A DNA stretch of 64,000 bases from Caballeronia sp. SBC1 (lineage in GTDB: Bacteria > Pseudomonadota > Gammaproteobacteria > Burkholderiales > Burkholderiaceae), in assembly GCF_011493005.1 (NCBI RefSeq), contig NZ_CP049157.1, positions 1,798,001 through 1,862,000 on the forward strand, written 5' to 3'. Shown here one piece after another: positions 51,892 to 61,051 of this stretch (position 1 is the stretch's first letter; every line of letters starts with the position of its first letter). Made by a program: the position numbers and the translations under genes. The notes beneath the pieces are model-generated. The model saw only the letters and a list, made by a program, of their open reading frames with translations, was not told the origin of the DNA and ran no database searches.

Positions 51892-52370
51892 TCAGCCAAT
51901 GGCATCCAAGGTATGCCCGTGGGAGTCATACGGCTGCGCATCGATCAATACGAACGCGATGACGCACGGCTCGGTCCCGCGATTGAACCAGTTGTGGATC
52001 GTCCCCGCGCTGAACCAGTACATCCCCCCGCCTTCAGATGGACCTCTGCGCCGTCGAGGTCCATATCGATCTCGCCCGACAACACCACCGCATAGTCGAT
52101 CGAATCCGTACGATGATTCCGCAGTGTGACACCCGGGGAAAATTCAATCACGCGAAACACAGAACCGTTTGGATGACTGGTGCCCACCTTACGCTGGGAG
52201 CCGTCGAAATCTTCGTTGTTATCAACTGGGAATCCCTCTGTCGACCAGATCACGGCACCCTGCGCGCCCTCACGCAGGGAGGTGCTACGGACGACAAGCT
52301 CATCTATGGCGACCACGGCCTTGCCGTTGGCGTTGTGACCGGTCACGATGCGGCGCACTGATAATGTCAT
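51892..52370 (-). pseudogene. Cupin-domain protein with a frameshift
   Basis: The 5' frame reads VIEFSPGVTLRNHRTDSIDY and GEIDMDLDGAEVHLKAGG, a standard cupin core with His ligand region. At a run of six G the frame shifts: the alternative frame continues SAGTIHNWFNRGTEPCVIAF and ends DSHGHTLDAIG at 51892, the normal cupin end. Restoring one base at the G run would give a complete protein of about 158 residues. A sequencing error at the homopolymer is possible. It overlaps the upstream binding-protein gene by ATGA. Confidence 0.75.
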
Positions 52371-53119
52371 GGCTTCTCCGATGTAATCAGGCTTGCGAGT
52401 GCAAGCGCATGATAGGTGAGGTTGATGTAGTCATTGGATGGTGTGGCAGTCGTTTTTGCATTACATTCGCATTCCGAACGAATACTAAGAACGTTTTCAA
52501 ACCCTTGTGCATTGAGATGCGCATCCTGGTCGAGTCCAATACCGGGCAATGTGAGCAGTCGGTAGGTTCTTGCGGCGACCGAGTCCGACAACTGAAGCTC
52601 TTGCACAAGAATTTGAATCGACTCGGCCGCGTTCTGTTCGTCGAGCACGTATCGCAGCGCCTCGACGTAAGCGCATAGATACTGCACGAGGATCTCTTCA
52701 TGCTAGCTTATCCACGGACACATGGCGAAAGCCGCAGTCGCCTGATAATGGCCCAGATGATCCGTGGCTCGACCAAGACTACGCAGGCCTTTGTCGCGAG
52801 CCTGGACCGAGAATGGCGGATTGAGGATCGCTGCAGCACAATATGCCGGATCTTCGAGCATGGCTGCAAGCCGCTTGTAGGTAGCGCCCACCGGAACCAG
52901 CTCATAGTCCACTCCGGCGATGAGGCCGGCCGCTCGCAGCATGGTCTTCGCTTGCAGCGCATGGGCTGTGTTCGGCGCGTCCACGAGTAACCTGCGCCCC
53001 CGCAACGCCTCCATGGCCGTAATATCAGGCTGAACAAAAAGCTCGTTCATCCCGCTGTCGCCGCCCATCACGACTACGACATCGTGCCCCGCAACCAGCC
53101 TAATGGCGACGGTCGTCAT
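52367..53119 (-). pseudogene. ABC-type substrate-binding protein (NMT1/SsuA-like), truncated and with nonsense codon
   Basis: The frame from 53119 reads VVVVMGGDSGMNELFVQPDI, EALRGRRLLVDAPNTAHALQ and ILNPPFSVQARDKGL, a periplasmic binding fold. A TAG at 52703-52705 follows PWIS; beyond it the same frame continues HEEILVQYL and RYVLDEQNAAESIQIL to a natural end that overlaps the cupin start. The signal peptide and first lobe are missing: upstream of 53119 the DNA belongs to a porin gene on the other strand. It was probably an aromatic-acid-related binding protein. Confidence 0.75.
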
Positions 53120-53409
53120 GTTCCGCAATTTTTTGGTTTGAGCGGACAGGAAGACCTTGGCGGCGGAGAGTCGGCGTTCTTCAGATATACCCAAACCATT
53201 GCGACCGCAAACGGCGTCGCGAGCGCAAAGGAAGGCTACGTTGGACTCGCGGACGCAACCTTTGGCCGGGTGAGTCTTGGTCGCCAATGTGATCTGATCG
53301 CCGATCTGCTGCCATACTTTTCCGAATACTACATGTCGGTGTCGGGAGTCCATCCCGGTGATTTCGATCGTAGCGCCGGAACGTACCTGAATAACCCCCG
53401 GCGTCAGAA
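53120..53409 (+). pseudogene. Outer-membrane porin, 5' part (N-terminus lost)
   Basis: The frame reads FFGLSGQEDLGGGESAFFRY, GYVGLADATFGRVSLGRQ and LLPYFSEYY, a typical Burkholderia-type trimeric porin. The signal peptide and first strand are missing, replaced by the opposing binding-protein fragment. It is interrupted at about 53410 by an IS3-family element and continues at 55038. Confidence 0.8.
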
Positions 53410-53468
53410 TAGTTGTCGTGTTATCTGATTCTTATAGACATGGTCCGGGGGCGGTAAAATCAGGGTGA

Positions 53469-53966
53469 ATGAAAACCTACTCAGCAGAAAGAAAAGAAGC
53501 GCTGGTGCGGCGCATGATGCCACCGGAAAACGCGCTGGTTTCGGCGCTGGCCAGAGAAACGGGGATTACCGAACAGACGTTGTACACGTGGCGCCGACAG
53601 GCGAAAGGACAAGGGTTGGCCGTGCCGGGCGATGGGAAGAATCCCGAAGCATGGTCTTCGGAGGACAAGTTTGCAGTAGTGCTGGAAACCGCGCCGCTCA
53701 ATGCAGCGGAGCTGGCCGAGTATTGTCGTCGAAAGGGTCTTTATCCAGAACAGATATCCGCCTGGCGAGCCGCTTGCCGTTCGGCCAATGCGAATGCCAC
53801 GGAGCAGGCACGCGAGCAGCGCCATCAGTCGAAGGACGACAAGAAGCGGATCCAGCAGCTCGAGAAGGAATTGCAGCGCAAGGAGAAGGCGCTGGCGGAA
53901 GCGGCTGCGCTGCTGATTCTGAGAAAAAAAGCCCAGGCGATCTGGGGAGACAAAGAGGACGATTAA
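53469..53966 (+). CDS. IS3-family transposase OrfA
   Basis: The 165-aa protein has two helix-turn-helix-like units (NALVSALARETGITEQTLYT and NAAELAEYCRRKGLYPEQIS) and a C-terminal leucine-zipper coiled coil (KKRIQQLEKELQRKEKALAE). It binds the terminal repeats. Its 3' end contains the slippery run at 53924-53931. Confidence 0.88.
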   Translation: MKTYSAERKEALVRRMMPPENALVSALARETGITEQTLYTWRRQAKGQGLAVPGDGKNPEAWSSEDKFAVVLETAPLNAAELAEYCRRKGLYPEQISAWRAACRSANANATEQAREQRHQSKDDKKRIQQLEKELQRKEKALAEAAALLILRKKAQAIWGDKEDD

Positions 53967-55021
53967 TCAACGTCCCGGATCGCCTGTTATGTGTATCGTT
54001 GATACGCGAGGCGGCGCAGTCAGGCTGCCGGCTGGAGAAGGCTTGCGACGAGCTGGGCCTGAGCCTGCGCACGTTCCAGCGCTGGGTGGGTGACGGTGAC
54101 GCGGTGCACGCCGATGGCCGTACCACGACCGAACGGCCGCCGCCGGGTAACCAGCTGAGTGAGGCCGAACGGCAACAGATTCTTGAGGTAGCCAATAGTG
54201 CGGAGTTTGCCAGCTTGCCGCCCAGCCAGATCGTGCCAAGCCTGGCGGATCGCGGCGTGTATGTCGCGTCGGAATCGAGCTTTTACCGCGTGCTGCGCAG
54301 CGCCTCGCAGCAGCATCACCGGGGTCGTGCGCGCAAGCCTTCGACCCGGGTGGTGACCAGTCATTGTGCGACAGCGCCGAATCAGGTCTGGTCGTGGGAC
54401 ATCACGTGGCTGCAGGCGGCGGTCAAAGGACAGTACTACTACTGGTACATGATGCTGGACGTGTTCAGCCGCAAGATTGTTGCTCACGAAGTGCATGAAG
54501 CCGAATCGGCGGAACTGGCCGCGTTGCTGATGCGGCGTGCCAGTCTGGCCGAGGGCCTGGCAGGACGTCCTCTGGTGCTGCACTCGGATAACGGCAGCCC
54601 GATGAAGGGTGCGACGATGCTTGCCACTCTGGAGAACTTGGGGGTTGCGGCCTCGTTTAGCCGCCCGCGTGTGAGTAATGACAACCCGTACGCAGAGTCG
54701 CTGTTCCGCACCTGCAAGTACCGGCCCGACTATCCACGCAGGCCGTTCGGCAGCGTGGATGAGGCCCGTGCCTGGACGCAGAAGTTCGTGCGTTGGTACA
54801 ACCAGGAGCACAAACACAGCGGCCTGAAATTCGTCACGCCGGCGCAGCGCCACAACGGCGTAGCCGCCGCAGTGCTCGCGCAACGTGAAGCCGTTTATGC
54901 AGAGGCCAGGCAGCGCAATCCACAGCGTTGGTCCCGATCGACGCGCAATTGGGAATTGAAGGATGAAGTCTGGCTCAATCCGGAGCGTATGCAGCCGGAA
55001 GAACTAAAGCAGTTTGCTTGA
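53930..55021 (+). CDS. IS3-family transposase OrfB (by -1 programmed frameshift)
   Basis: The frame joins OrfA at A AAA AAG (A7 then G, 53924-53931), the classical -1 slippage signal, giving an OrfAB fusion. OrfB has an HTH_21-like part (LSLRTFQRWVGDG), the DDE core with NQVWSWDITWL, LHSDNGSPMKG and NDNPYAESLFRTCKYRPDYP, and the terminal WYNQEHKHSGLKFVTP typical of the IS3 family. It appears intact. Confidence 0.88.
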   Translation, partial: SPGDLGRQRGRLINVPDRLLCVSLIREAAQSGCRLEKACDELGLSLRTFQRWVGDGDAVHADGRTTTERPPPGNQLSEAERQQILEVANSAEFASLPPSQIVPSLADRGVYVASESSFYRVLRSASQQHHRGRARKPSTRVVTSHCATAPNQVWSWDITWLQAAVKGQYYYWYMMLDVFSRKIVAHEVHEAESAELAALLMRRASLAEGLAGRPLVLHSDNGSPMKGATMLATLENLGVAASFSRPRVSNDNPYAESLFRTCKYRPDYPRRPFGSVDEARAWTQKFVRWYNQEHKHSGLKFVTPAQRHNGVAAAVLAQREAVYAEARQRNPQRWSRSTRNWELKDEVWLNPERMQPEELKQFA

Positions 55022-55037
55022 AGTGACGCGACAACTA

Positions 55038-55687
55038 CGTTGACAACCGCCGATAACGCCGTCAAATATCGAACGCCGGTCTATGGCGGTTTTAGCGGAG
55101 CGTTGATGTTCAGTTTCGGTGATACAGGCACCGGAGGCACCAACGCAGGCAATAGCCAGGGTATCGAACTCGACTACAACGATAACCAGCGTCTGAAGGC
55201 AACTGTCGTGTATCTCAACGTCCGTGGTGTGACGGCAACCCCCTTCAACAGTCTCGGCGTCACCTCTTTGTACGGCACCACGTTCGCACCCGGAGCCACG
55301 GTGCTGCAGAACGAATCGATCCTGGCTGTTGGCGGGTACTACGACTGGCAGACCTGGAGATTGATGGCGACGTATACGAATACGCGGCTTACTCCGCCAG
55401 ATAGGGCGAACGCGGAAACAATCGAAACGTACGATGTAGGTGCGAACAAATTTCTTAATCCGTCTTTCAGAGTCGGTGCGGGTTATTCGTACTCAAAAAT
55501 GGAATCATATAAGTGGAGCATCTGGCATGCGCATGTGGACTATTTTCTATCGAAAAGCACTGACGTTTACCTGCGCGTGGTCCAGGAATTCGCCGGAGCC
55601 GGGCAGCATGCCGTCCTGTTCCTGGAAAGTCCCTCATCGAACAATCGACAACTGGTGCTCGGTGGGGGAATTACACATCGATTTTGA
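55038..55687 (+). pseudogene. Outer-membrane porin, 3' part
   Basis: Continues the porin after the insertion: DNAVKYRTPVYGGFSGALMF, GIELDYNDNQRLKATVVYLN, VGAGYSYSKMESYKWSIWHA, ending in LVLGGGITHRF with the terminal Phe required for outer-membrane assembly. No start codon for independent expression. Confidence 0.82.
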
Positions 55688-55792
55688 GAGCACTATTTGA
55701 TCTGCTGGTGTCACGTTTTGGAGAGAAGCAGCGTGAATTTCAATCGTCGAAGCGACAACGACCTTGAAAATTCCCGCTGTACGCGCCCGGTA

Positions 55793-56437
55793 TCACGGCA
55801 CACGGGCGATCAGTTGATGATGTGCTGTCTCGCCTATCGCACCACGCTCGCTACCGTGTGGCGTCCCATCCGAGTGATACACAACGAGAACAGCGTTCTG
55901 ATGCGTCATCTGCTCCGGTGCACTCAGCTTGACCATAGCGCCGCCATTGGAATCCGCGACAAAGGAGTTTTTGGTCCCGGCGCCATCGAGCGGAGTGAAG
56001 CCAGTCGGCTGCTGATCAAAGTGATTTTCAAAGACACTATAGTGGCCGCCAGGCTTGAGACCATGCAAGGCCATGGTCACCTCCTCGTGGCCGTCAGAGC
56101 CGGGCGTCAACGTCACGGTGCCGCTGGCATGCAGCCATTGTCCCAAGGTCATGCCCAACGGAGCGCCTTTTGCGTTGTAAATCGCAGTGCCTGTGGCATC
56201 GTCTTCACGCGCATTCCGTACGCCCTTGATGTGTTCGATTCCCTGCCAATGGCGTCCCGCCGGCTCGCTCTCGTCGAGCACGAAGACCTGCGGGTCGAGC
56301 ACGGCCGGCAACGCCACTTCTTTCGAAAAGTAGGCCGCATGCGTCACAAACGGCAGTGCGACGACCGGAGCGGTCTGCGCGTACGCGGCGTTAGCTAACA
56401 AGCAAGCAGCCGCCATGAAGGTATGGGTCAGTTTCAT
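55793..56437 (-). CDS. Exported beta-rich protein of unknown function, 214 aa
   Basis: ATG at 56437 (an in-frame TTG lies two codons upstream). Residues 1-21 form a Sec signal (LTHTFMAAACLLANAAYAQT). The mature part alternates strands with histidine-rich turns (GTVTLTPGSDGHEEVTMALH, GLKPGGHYSVFENHFDQQPT, VYHSDGTPHG) and resembles secreted superoxide-dismutase-like or CHRD-like beta sandwiches, without clear identification. It converges on the porin. Confidence 0.7.
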   Translation of the reverse strand: MKLTHTFMAAACLLANAAYAQTAPVVALPFVTHAAYFSKEVALPAVLDPQVFVLDESEPAGRHWQGIEHIKGVRNAREDDATGTAIYNAKGAPLGMTLGQWLHASGTVTLTPGSDGHEEVTMALHGLKPGGHYSVFENHFDQQPTGFTPLDGAGTKNSFVADSNGGAMVKLSAPEQMTHQNAVLVVYHSDGTPHGSERGAIGETAHHQLIARVP

Positions 56438-56660
56438 AGTCAATGAATCACGAAGAGGGTTAGTCGGTGTCGCATGGGCATTTCGGAAGACGTGCGCAGC
56501 GCCACCGAGGAAAGCTTAGACAGGCGGCCTCGCTTCGCGAATACTCAAGCAACTCATAAACGTGCTCATTCGTCTCAGATTCTCGCTGACCGACATGCGT
56601 AACATCGCCTGTCAGGGAGCCTCGCGTCAAAGTGCTCCTGACCCACGTGCGGCGCGCGAA

Positions 56661-57860
56661 CTACTTCAGCACGGTTGCGATGGCGTTGGCCACCACTTCA
56701 AGATTGCGCGTGTTCAGCGCGGCGACGCAGATGCGGCCCGTGCCGACGGCGTAAATCCCGAATTCCTCGCGCAAACGATCGACTTGCGGAGAGGTCAGGC
56801 CCGAGTACGAAAACATGCCGCGCTGCTGGTTCACGAAGCTGAAGTTGCGCGCAACGCCTGCTGCCTTGATGTGCTCGACCAGACCGTTGCGCATTGCGCG
56901 AATGCGGTCGCGCATCTCGCCGAGTTCTTGTTCCCACGTGGCGCGCAATTCGGGCGAAGCAAGGACTGCGGCGACAACTGAACCGCCGTGCGTCGGCGGG
57001 TTTGAATAGTTCGTGCGAATCACGCGCTTGAGTTGCGACAACACGCGCGTGGCTTCTTCCTTGGCGCTCGTGATGATCGACAGCGCGCCCACGCGCTCGC
57101 CGTACAACGAGAACGATTTGGAGAACGACGACGACACGAATACGTTGAGATCGGCCTTGGCGAAAAGGCGCACCGCAGCGGCGTCAGCGTCGATGTTCTC
57201 GCCGAAGCCCTGATAAGCGATATCGAGGAAAGGCACCAGCGAGCGCGCCTTGACCGTTTCCACGACCTGTTGCCACTGCGCCGTGGTCAGGTCGACGCCG
57301 GTCGGGTTGTGGCAGCACGCGTGCAGTACCACGACCGTGCCGGCCGGATAGCTGTTGAATGCTTCGAGCATGGCGTCGAATTTCACGCCGTGCGTGGCTG
57401 CATCGTAGTACGGGTAGTTCACGACTTCAAAACCCGCGTATTCGAACAACGCGCGGTGGTTTTCCCAGCTCGGGTCGCTGATGGCGACTTTGCCCGTGGG
57501 ATTCAGCCGCTTCAGGAAGTCGGCGCCAATCTTGAGCGCGCCCGTTCCACCCAGCGCCTGAGCCGTGATCACGCGGCCGTCGGCGATCAGCGGGGAATCG
57601 TTGCCGAGCAGCAGCTTTTGCACGGCAGCGTCATAAGCGGCAATGCCTTCAATAGGCAGATAGCCACGGGGCGACGCGAGTTCCGCGCGCGCTTTTTCTG
57701 CTTCGCGAACGGCGCGCAGGAGCGGAATCTTGCCTTCTTCGTTGAAATACACGCCCACGCCGAGATTGACCTTGGTCGTGCGCGGATCGGCGTTGAAGGC
57801 TTCGTTCAGGCCCAGAATCGGGTCACGGGGGGCAAGCTCTACGGCTGAGAAAAGAGACAT
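56661..57860 (-). CDS. tyrB: Aromatic-amino-acid aminotransferase
   Basis: The 399-aa PLP enzyme of class I: FSAVELAPRDPILGLNEAFN, VNLGVGVYFNEEGKIPLLRA, the substrate loop HACCHNPTGVDLTTAQW, PLP-lysine box SSSFSKSFSLYGERVGAL and the terminal GRICVAALN. It transaminates tyrosine, phenylalanine or aspartate with 2-oxoglutarate. The length equals TyrB/AspC. It has no SD of note. It stands alone with the next genes divergent. Confidence 0.92.
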   Translation of the reverse strand: MSLFSAVELAPRDPILGLNEAFNADPRTTKVNLGVGVYFNEEGKIPLLRAVREAEKARAELASPRGYLPIEGIAAYDAAVQKLLLGNDSPLIADGRVITAQALGGTGALKIGADFLKRLNPTGKVAISDPSWENHRALFEYAGFEVVNYPYYDAATHGVKFDAMLEAFNSYPAGTVVVLHACCHNPTGVDLTTAQWQQVVETVKARSLVPFLDIAYQGFGENIDADAAAVRLFAKADLNVFVSSSFSKSFSLYGERVGALSIITSAKEEATRVLSQLKRVIRTNYSNPPTHGGSVVAAVLASPELRATWEQELGEMRDRIRAMRNGLVEHIKAAGVARNFSFVNQQRGMFSYSGLTSPQVDRLREEFGIYAVGTGRICVAALNTRNLEVVANAIATVLK

Positions 57861-58354
57861 GATTTATCGGCGGTAGTGGATAAGGCGGCACGGGCGGTCG
57901 GGATGGGAAATCGGCAGATCAGTGGCTAAAAAACGGGGAAACAGGACTTCAAGGAGCCCACAAAAGAACTTCGCCTCGTCGATGAAAACTCTCGTTGGCA
58001 TTTTAACGAATCGGGCTGTGATTTCCGGCGTCGCGAAACGGAAGAAACGCAGGATTTAGCTATTGTTGTCCGGCAATTCCCCGATTTATTACAAAATACC
58101 GGAGAACTGAACGCAGTGTGTCGGAACTTGATCTCCAGGCTTTCTTTCATCAAAACAGTCACTTGCGATTTTCTCCGCCTATTTGGAGAGTCGCGACCGT
58201 GGCAACATTCCAATGCTTGCGTCAGGGGTGTTCTGTTTAAGTCAACGCGGCGCTCTCTCCACGACTCTTCCATAAACAATGTGGATGTCGCCTAATAAGA
58301 AAAATTAGTGAATTAGTTCGAATCGGTGAATCGAAACAAAAAAGGAGACGCCAA
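57861..58354. other. Divergent promoter region between tyrB and the aspartate dehydrogenase cluster
   Basis: No supported gene. Bases 58260-58350 are AT-rich and contain the inverted repeat listed below plus TTCGA...TCGAA (about 58317-58335) just before AAAGGAGAC, the SD of the next gene. Confidence 0.55.
58292..58308. promoter_or_regulatory. Inverted repeat CTAAT-N7-ATTAG upstream of the aspartate dehydrogenase cluster
   Basis: Perfect 5-bp arms separated by 7 bases, centred about 55 bases before the start codon, a plausible operator or promoter element. Short arms make chance occurrence possible. Confidence 0.35.
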
Positions 58355-59158
58355 ATGAAGATCGGTATTATTGGCTGCGGCGCGATTGGGCAATTGCTGT
58401 GTGCACTGATACCGCGGAACTTGCCTGAAGTTCAGATATCAGCGGTGGTCGAACGCGCCGAATTACATGACCAACTTCGCGCCCGACTTGACCCGAATAC
58501 GCGGATCGAGACGTCGGTATCCGCATTGCTCGATATTGGACTGGACCTCGTAATTGAATGTGCTGGCCACGCAGCCTTGAAATCGACCGGTCCAACGGTG
58601 CTGAAACACGGTACGGACCTACTAGTTGTATCAGTGGGCGCGCTCGCCGACCGCGATACGGAAGCCGCCTTGATGAGCGCCGCTACATTCGGGCGATCCA
58701 AGCTGCGCATTCCGGCCGGTGCGTTGGGTGGCCTTGATGCCCTGGGAGCGGCGAAACTTGTCGGACTGGAGCGGGTGCTTTACTTGTCGAACAAAGCACC
58801 CCTTGCGTGGAAAGGTACGCCGGCGGAATCGATGATCGCGCTTGACGACGTCACTAAAACGACCGTTTTCTTCTCCGGGACTGCTCGCGAAGCCGCGCAA
58901 CTGTTTCCGCAGAATGCAAACGTCGCGGCGGCGGTCGCGCTCGCAGGTATCGGTTTCGACAAGACCATGGTGAGCCTGAGCGCAGATCCAGATGTGGCCG
59001 GCAATACGCATCGCATCGAGGCTGTCGGCCTGTTCGGGGAAGTGAGCGTGCGAATTGTTGGAAAGCCACTGGCGGGCAACCCGAAAACGTCGATGCTGGC
59101 GCCATACAGCGTCGTTCGCAGTCTTGCCAACATGAGCCAGACAATTGTAATCGCCTGA
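58355..59158 (+). CDS. nadX: Aspartate dehydrogenase-like oxidoreductase
   Basis: The 267-aa protein starts after AAAGGAGACGCCAA. N-terminal Rossmann MKIGIIGCGAIGQLLCAL, VVERAELHDQL, LDLVIECAGHAALKSTGPTV and the C-terminal domain with RIPAGALGGLDALGAAKLVG, FPQNANVAAAVALAGIGFDK and VRSLANMSQTIV match the DUF108 aspartate dehydrogenase (NadX) family. These interconvert L-aspartate and oxaloacetate/iminoaspartate. No nad genes are nearby. Here it leads a transporter-redox cluster, so it may serve a catabolic amino-acid pathway. Confidence 0.85.
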   Translation: MKIGIIGCGAIGQLLCALIPRNLPEVQISAVVERAELHDQLRARLDPNTRIETSVSALLDIGLDLVIECAGHAALKSTGPTVLKHGTDLLVVSVGALADRDTEAALMSAATFGRSKLRIPAGALGGLDALGAAKLVGLERVLYLSNKAPLAWKGTPAESMIALDDVTKTTVFFSGTAREAAQLFPQNANVAAAVALAGIGFDKTMVSLSADPDVAGNTHRIEAVGLFGEVSVRIVGKPLAGNPKTSMLAPYSVVRSLANMSQTIVIA

Positions 59159-59232
59159 GGTTCCGAAACCTTTGAGCGAGCGGCAGGCGTATGACCTGGT
59201 CGGCGAAATAAATAATTGAGTAAGGAGACAAA

Positions 59233-60570
59233 ATGTCGTTTAGAGATCTGGCCAGCAGCTACGCCGAACCGGCATACAGGCCGACGAACAAATCGATCGC
59301 GGTGGCGTTGACGGCATCATGTTTCGGCTGGGCGCTTGACCTGTTTGACCTGTTTCTACTTCTCTATGTCGCACCGTACGTTGGGAAAGCTTTTTTCCCT
59401 TCACACAATGCCACGCTGACTCTTGCCGCTGTGTACGCTTCGTTTGCCGTAACGCTCTGCATGAGGCCCGTTGGTTCGGCGATATTTGGGTCGTACGCAG
59501 ACAAGCGTGGCAGAAAAGGCGCCATGATGGTCGCAATGACAGGCGTGGGGCTCAGTACAGCGGCATTTGGACTGCTCCCCGGCTATGCCTCCATAGGACT
59601 ATGGGCGCCAATCATTTTCCTTATCCTTCGACTGGTTCAAGGCGTATTTGTGGGCGGTGTGGTGGCATCTACACACACCATAGGAACGGAGTCTGTGCCG
59701 AGAAAGTGGCGTGGACTTGTATCGGGACTGATCGGCGGCGGCGGTGCCGGCTTGGGTGCACTGCTCGCGTCCATTTCCTTTCTCGTGATGTCTTCCATTT
59801 TTGTAGGGGCCGCGTTTGACGATTGGGGTTGGCGCGCAATGTTTCTTTCCGGAATCTTGAGCGCGGTGTTCGGCCTGACTCTGTTCAACTCCCTTGAAGA
59901 GTCGCCACTCTGGAAGCAATTGAGAGAGGCGCCGGGATTGCTGTCGAAGGAGAAAGCAGCGACGCCATTGAAAGCTCTTTTTTCCGCGGTCCATCGCAAG
60001 ACCCTGTTGGTCAATTTACTATTAACGGTAAGTGGTGGTTCGGTGTACTACCTCACAGCAGGTTACTTGCCAACCTACCTGCGAACCATCGACCACGTGA
60101 CGAATCACACCGCGTCACTGTTGTTGGTGGGAGCCGCCCTGGCTTCTATTGTTGCAGGGCTGATGTTCGGACAGTTGGCCGAGGTTTTAGGGCGTAAGAA
60201 AGCGTTCCTCCTGATTGGCTTGATCGGCTTGCTGGTTGTCCCGTACAGCTTTATCAAGCTGTCGACGAGCGTGGGCATTACGCCTGTCGCGTGCTATTCG
60301 CTGATCATCGCTTTTATGGGAAATGCAGTACTTGCTCCCTTACCCATTTTCCTCAATGAGAGGTTTCCGACGGCGATCCGCGCAAGTGGTACTGGATTGT
60401 CGTGGAATGTAGGCTTTGCTGTGGGTGGCTCGATACCGGTGCTCGTGACCTTGTCGAGCGCTTCGCTAAGCGGCTTGCCCATCACGCTCGCAATCTTCAC
60501 TGCTGTGTTTTTTGCCGTGTACGTGATTGGAGCCGTCGTCAGCGGAGAAACCAAAGGGCACAACATGTAA
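59233..60570 (+). CDS. MFS transporter, metabolite:H+ symporter-like
   Basis: GTAAGGAGACAAA precedes the ATG. The 445-aa, 12-helix protein has GWALDLFDLFLLLYVAPYVG in helix 1, the MHS-like loop MRPVGSAIFGSYADKRGRKG, FLILRLVQGVFVGGVVASTH and a second-half GQLAEVLGRKKAFL loop. Sialate/citrate-type (MHS) permeases share this. Spacing of 74 bp to the dehydrogenase gene implies one operon and import of that enzyme's substrate or precursor. Confidence 0.85.
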   Translation: MSFRDLASSYAEPAYRPTNKSIAVALTASCFGWALDLFDLFLLLYVAPYVGKAFFPSHNATLTLAAVYASFAVTLCMRPVGSAIFGSYADKRGRKGAMMVAMTGVGLSTAAFGLLPGYASIGLWAPIIFLILRLVQGVFVGGVVASTHTIGTESVPRKWRGLVSGLIGGGGAGLGALLASISFLVMSSIFVGAAFDDWGWRAMFLSGILSAVFGLTLFNSLEESPLWKQLREAPGLLSKEKAATPLKALFSAVHRKTLLVNLLLTVSGGSVYYLTAGYLPTYLRTIDHVTNHTASLLLVGAALASIVAGLMFGQLAEVLGRKKAFLLIGLIGLLVVPYSFIKLSTSVGITPVACYSLIIAFMGNAVLAPLPIFLNERFPTAIRASGTGLSWNVGFAVGGSIPVLVTLSSASLSGLPITLAIFTAVFFAVYVIGAVVSGETKGHNM

Positions 60571-60743
60571 ATCCGTAGCGGCATAAATAACCTTCCGCAA
60601 TATTTATCATAATTAATAGAAATACTAATTATCGAAAAAATGGAATTAAGACCGTGATGCGATGGCGATCTTTTTCGCGAGGTTCATGAAGGTGGGTGCG
60701 TTGCCAAACAAGCATCGTGACTTCCGTTTCAAAGGAGACAGTA

Positions 60744-61049
60744 ATGACTGCCGTAGTGACTGAAAATTGCAATGCCTGCCGTTTTACCGAATGTGTCAAC
60801 GTTTGCCCCGTCGCGTGCTTCCATGGTGACGGCGAGATGTTGTACATCGACGGCGCCGTCTGCATCGACTGCACAGCCTGCCTCGTCGCATGTCCGGTGC
60901 AGGCAATCTATATGAGTTCGGACATGCCGTCCGAATTGGAAAAATGGATCGATATCAATGCCGAACGTAGCGCGGTGTTGCCATTGGTGACACAGAAAGC
61001 TGATCCGCTGCCGACGGCTGAAGAAAGGCGCGCCACACTGGGGTTCTGA
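60744..61049 (+). CDS. Ferredoxin, 7Fe type
   Basis: ATG at 60744 follows AAAGGAGACAGTA. The 101-aa product has NCNACRFTECVNVCPVACF and CIDCTACLVACPVQAIY, the two cluster motifs of the [3Fe-4S][4Fe-4S] ferredoxin family (FdxA-like), then a C-terminal extension. It is two bases upstream of the reductase gene, so a coupled pair passing electrons from NADPH. Confidence 0.92.
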   Translation: MTAVVTENCNACRFTECVNVCPVACFHGDGEMLYIDGAVCIDCTACLVACPVQAIYMSSDMPSELEKWIDINAERSAVLPLVTQKADPLPTAEERRATLGF

Positions 61050-61051
61050 TC

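Larger units (their letters stand above)
53410..55037 (+). mobile_element. IS3-family insertion sequence in the porin gene
   Basis: Terminal sequences TAGTTGTCGTGTTA (left) and, read inward from the right, TAGTTGTCGCGTCA form imperfect inverted repeats (12 of 14). The 1.63-kb element encodes OrfA and OrfB with an A7-G slippery site. No target duplication could be fixed, so the exact border may differ by a few bases. Confidence 0.82.

Noticed and set aside
57926..58279. 117-aa leftward frame in the tyrB upstream region
   Set aside because: Ser/Arg-rich, no SD, covers the divergent promoter.
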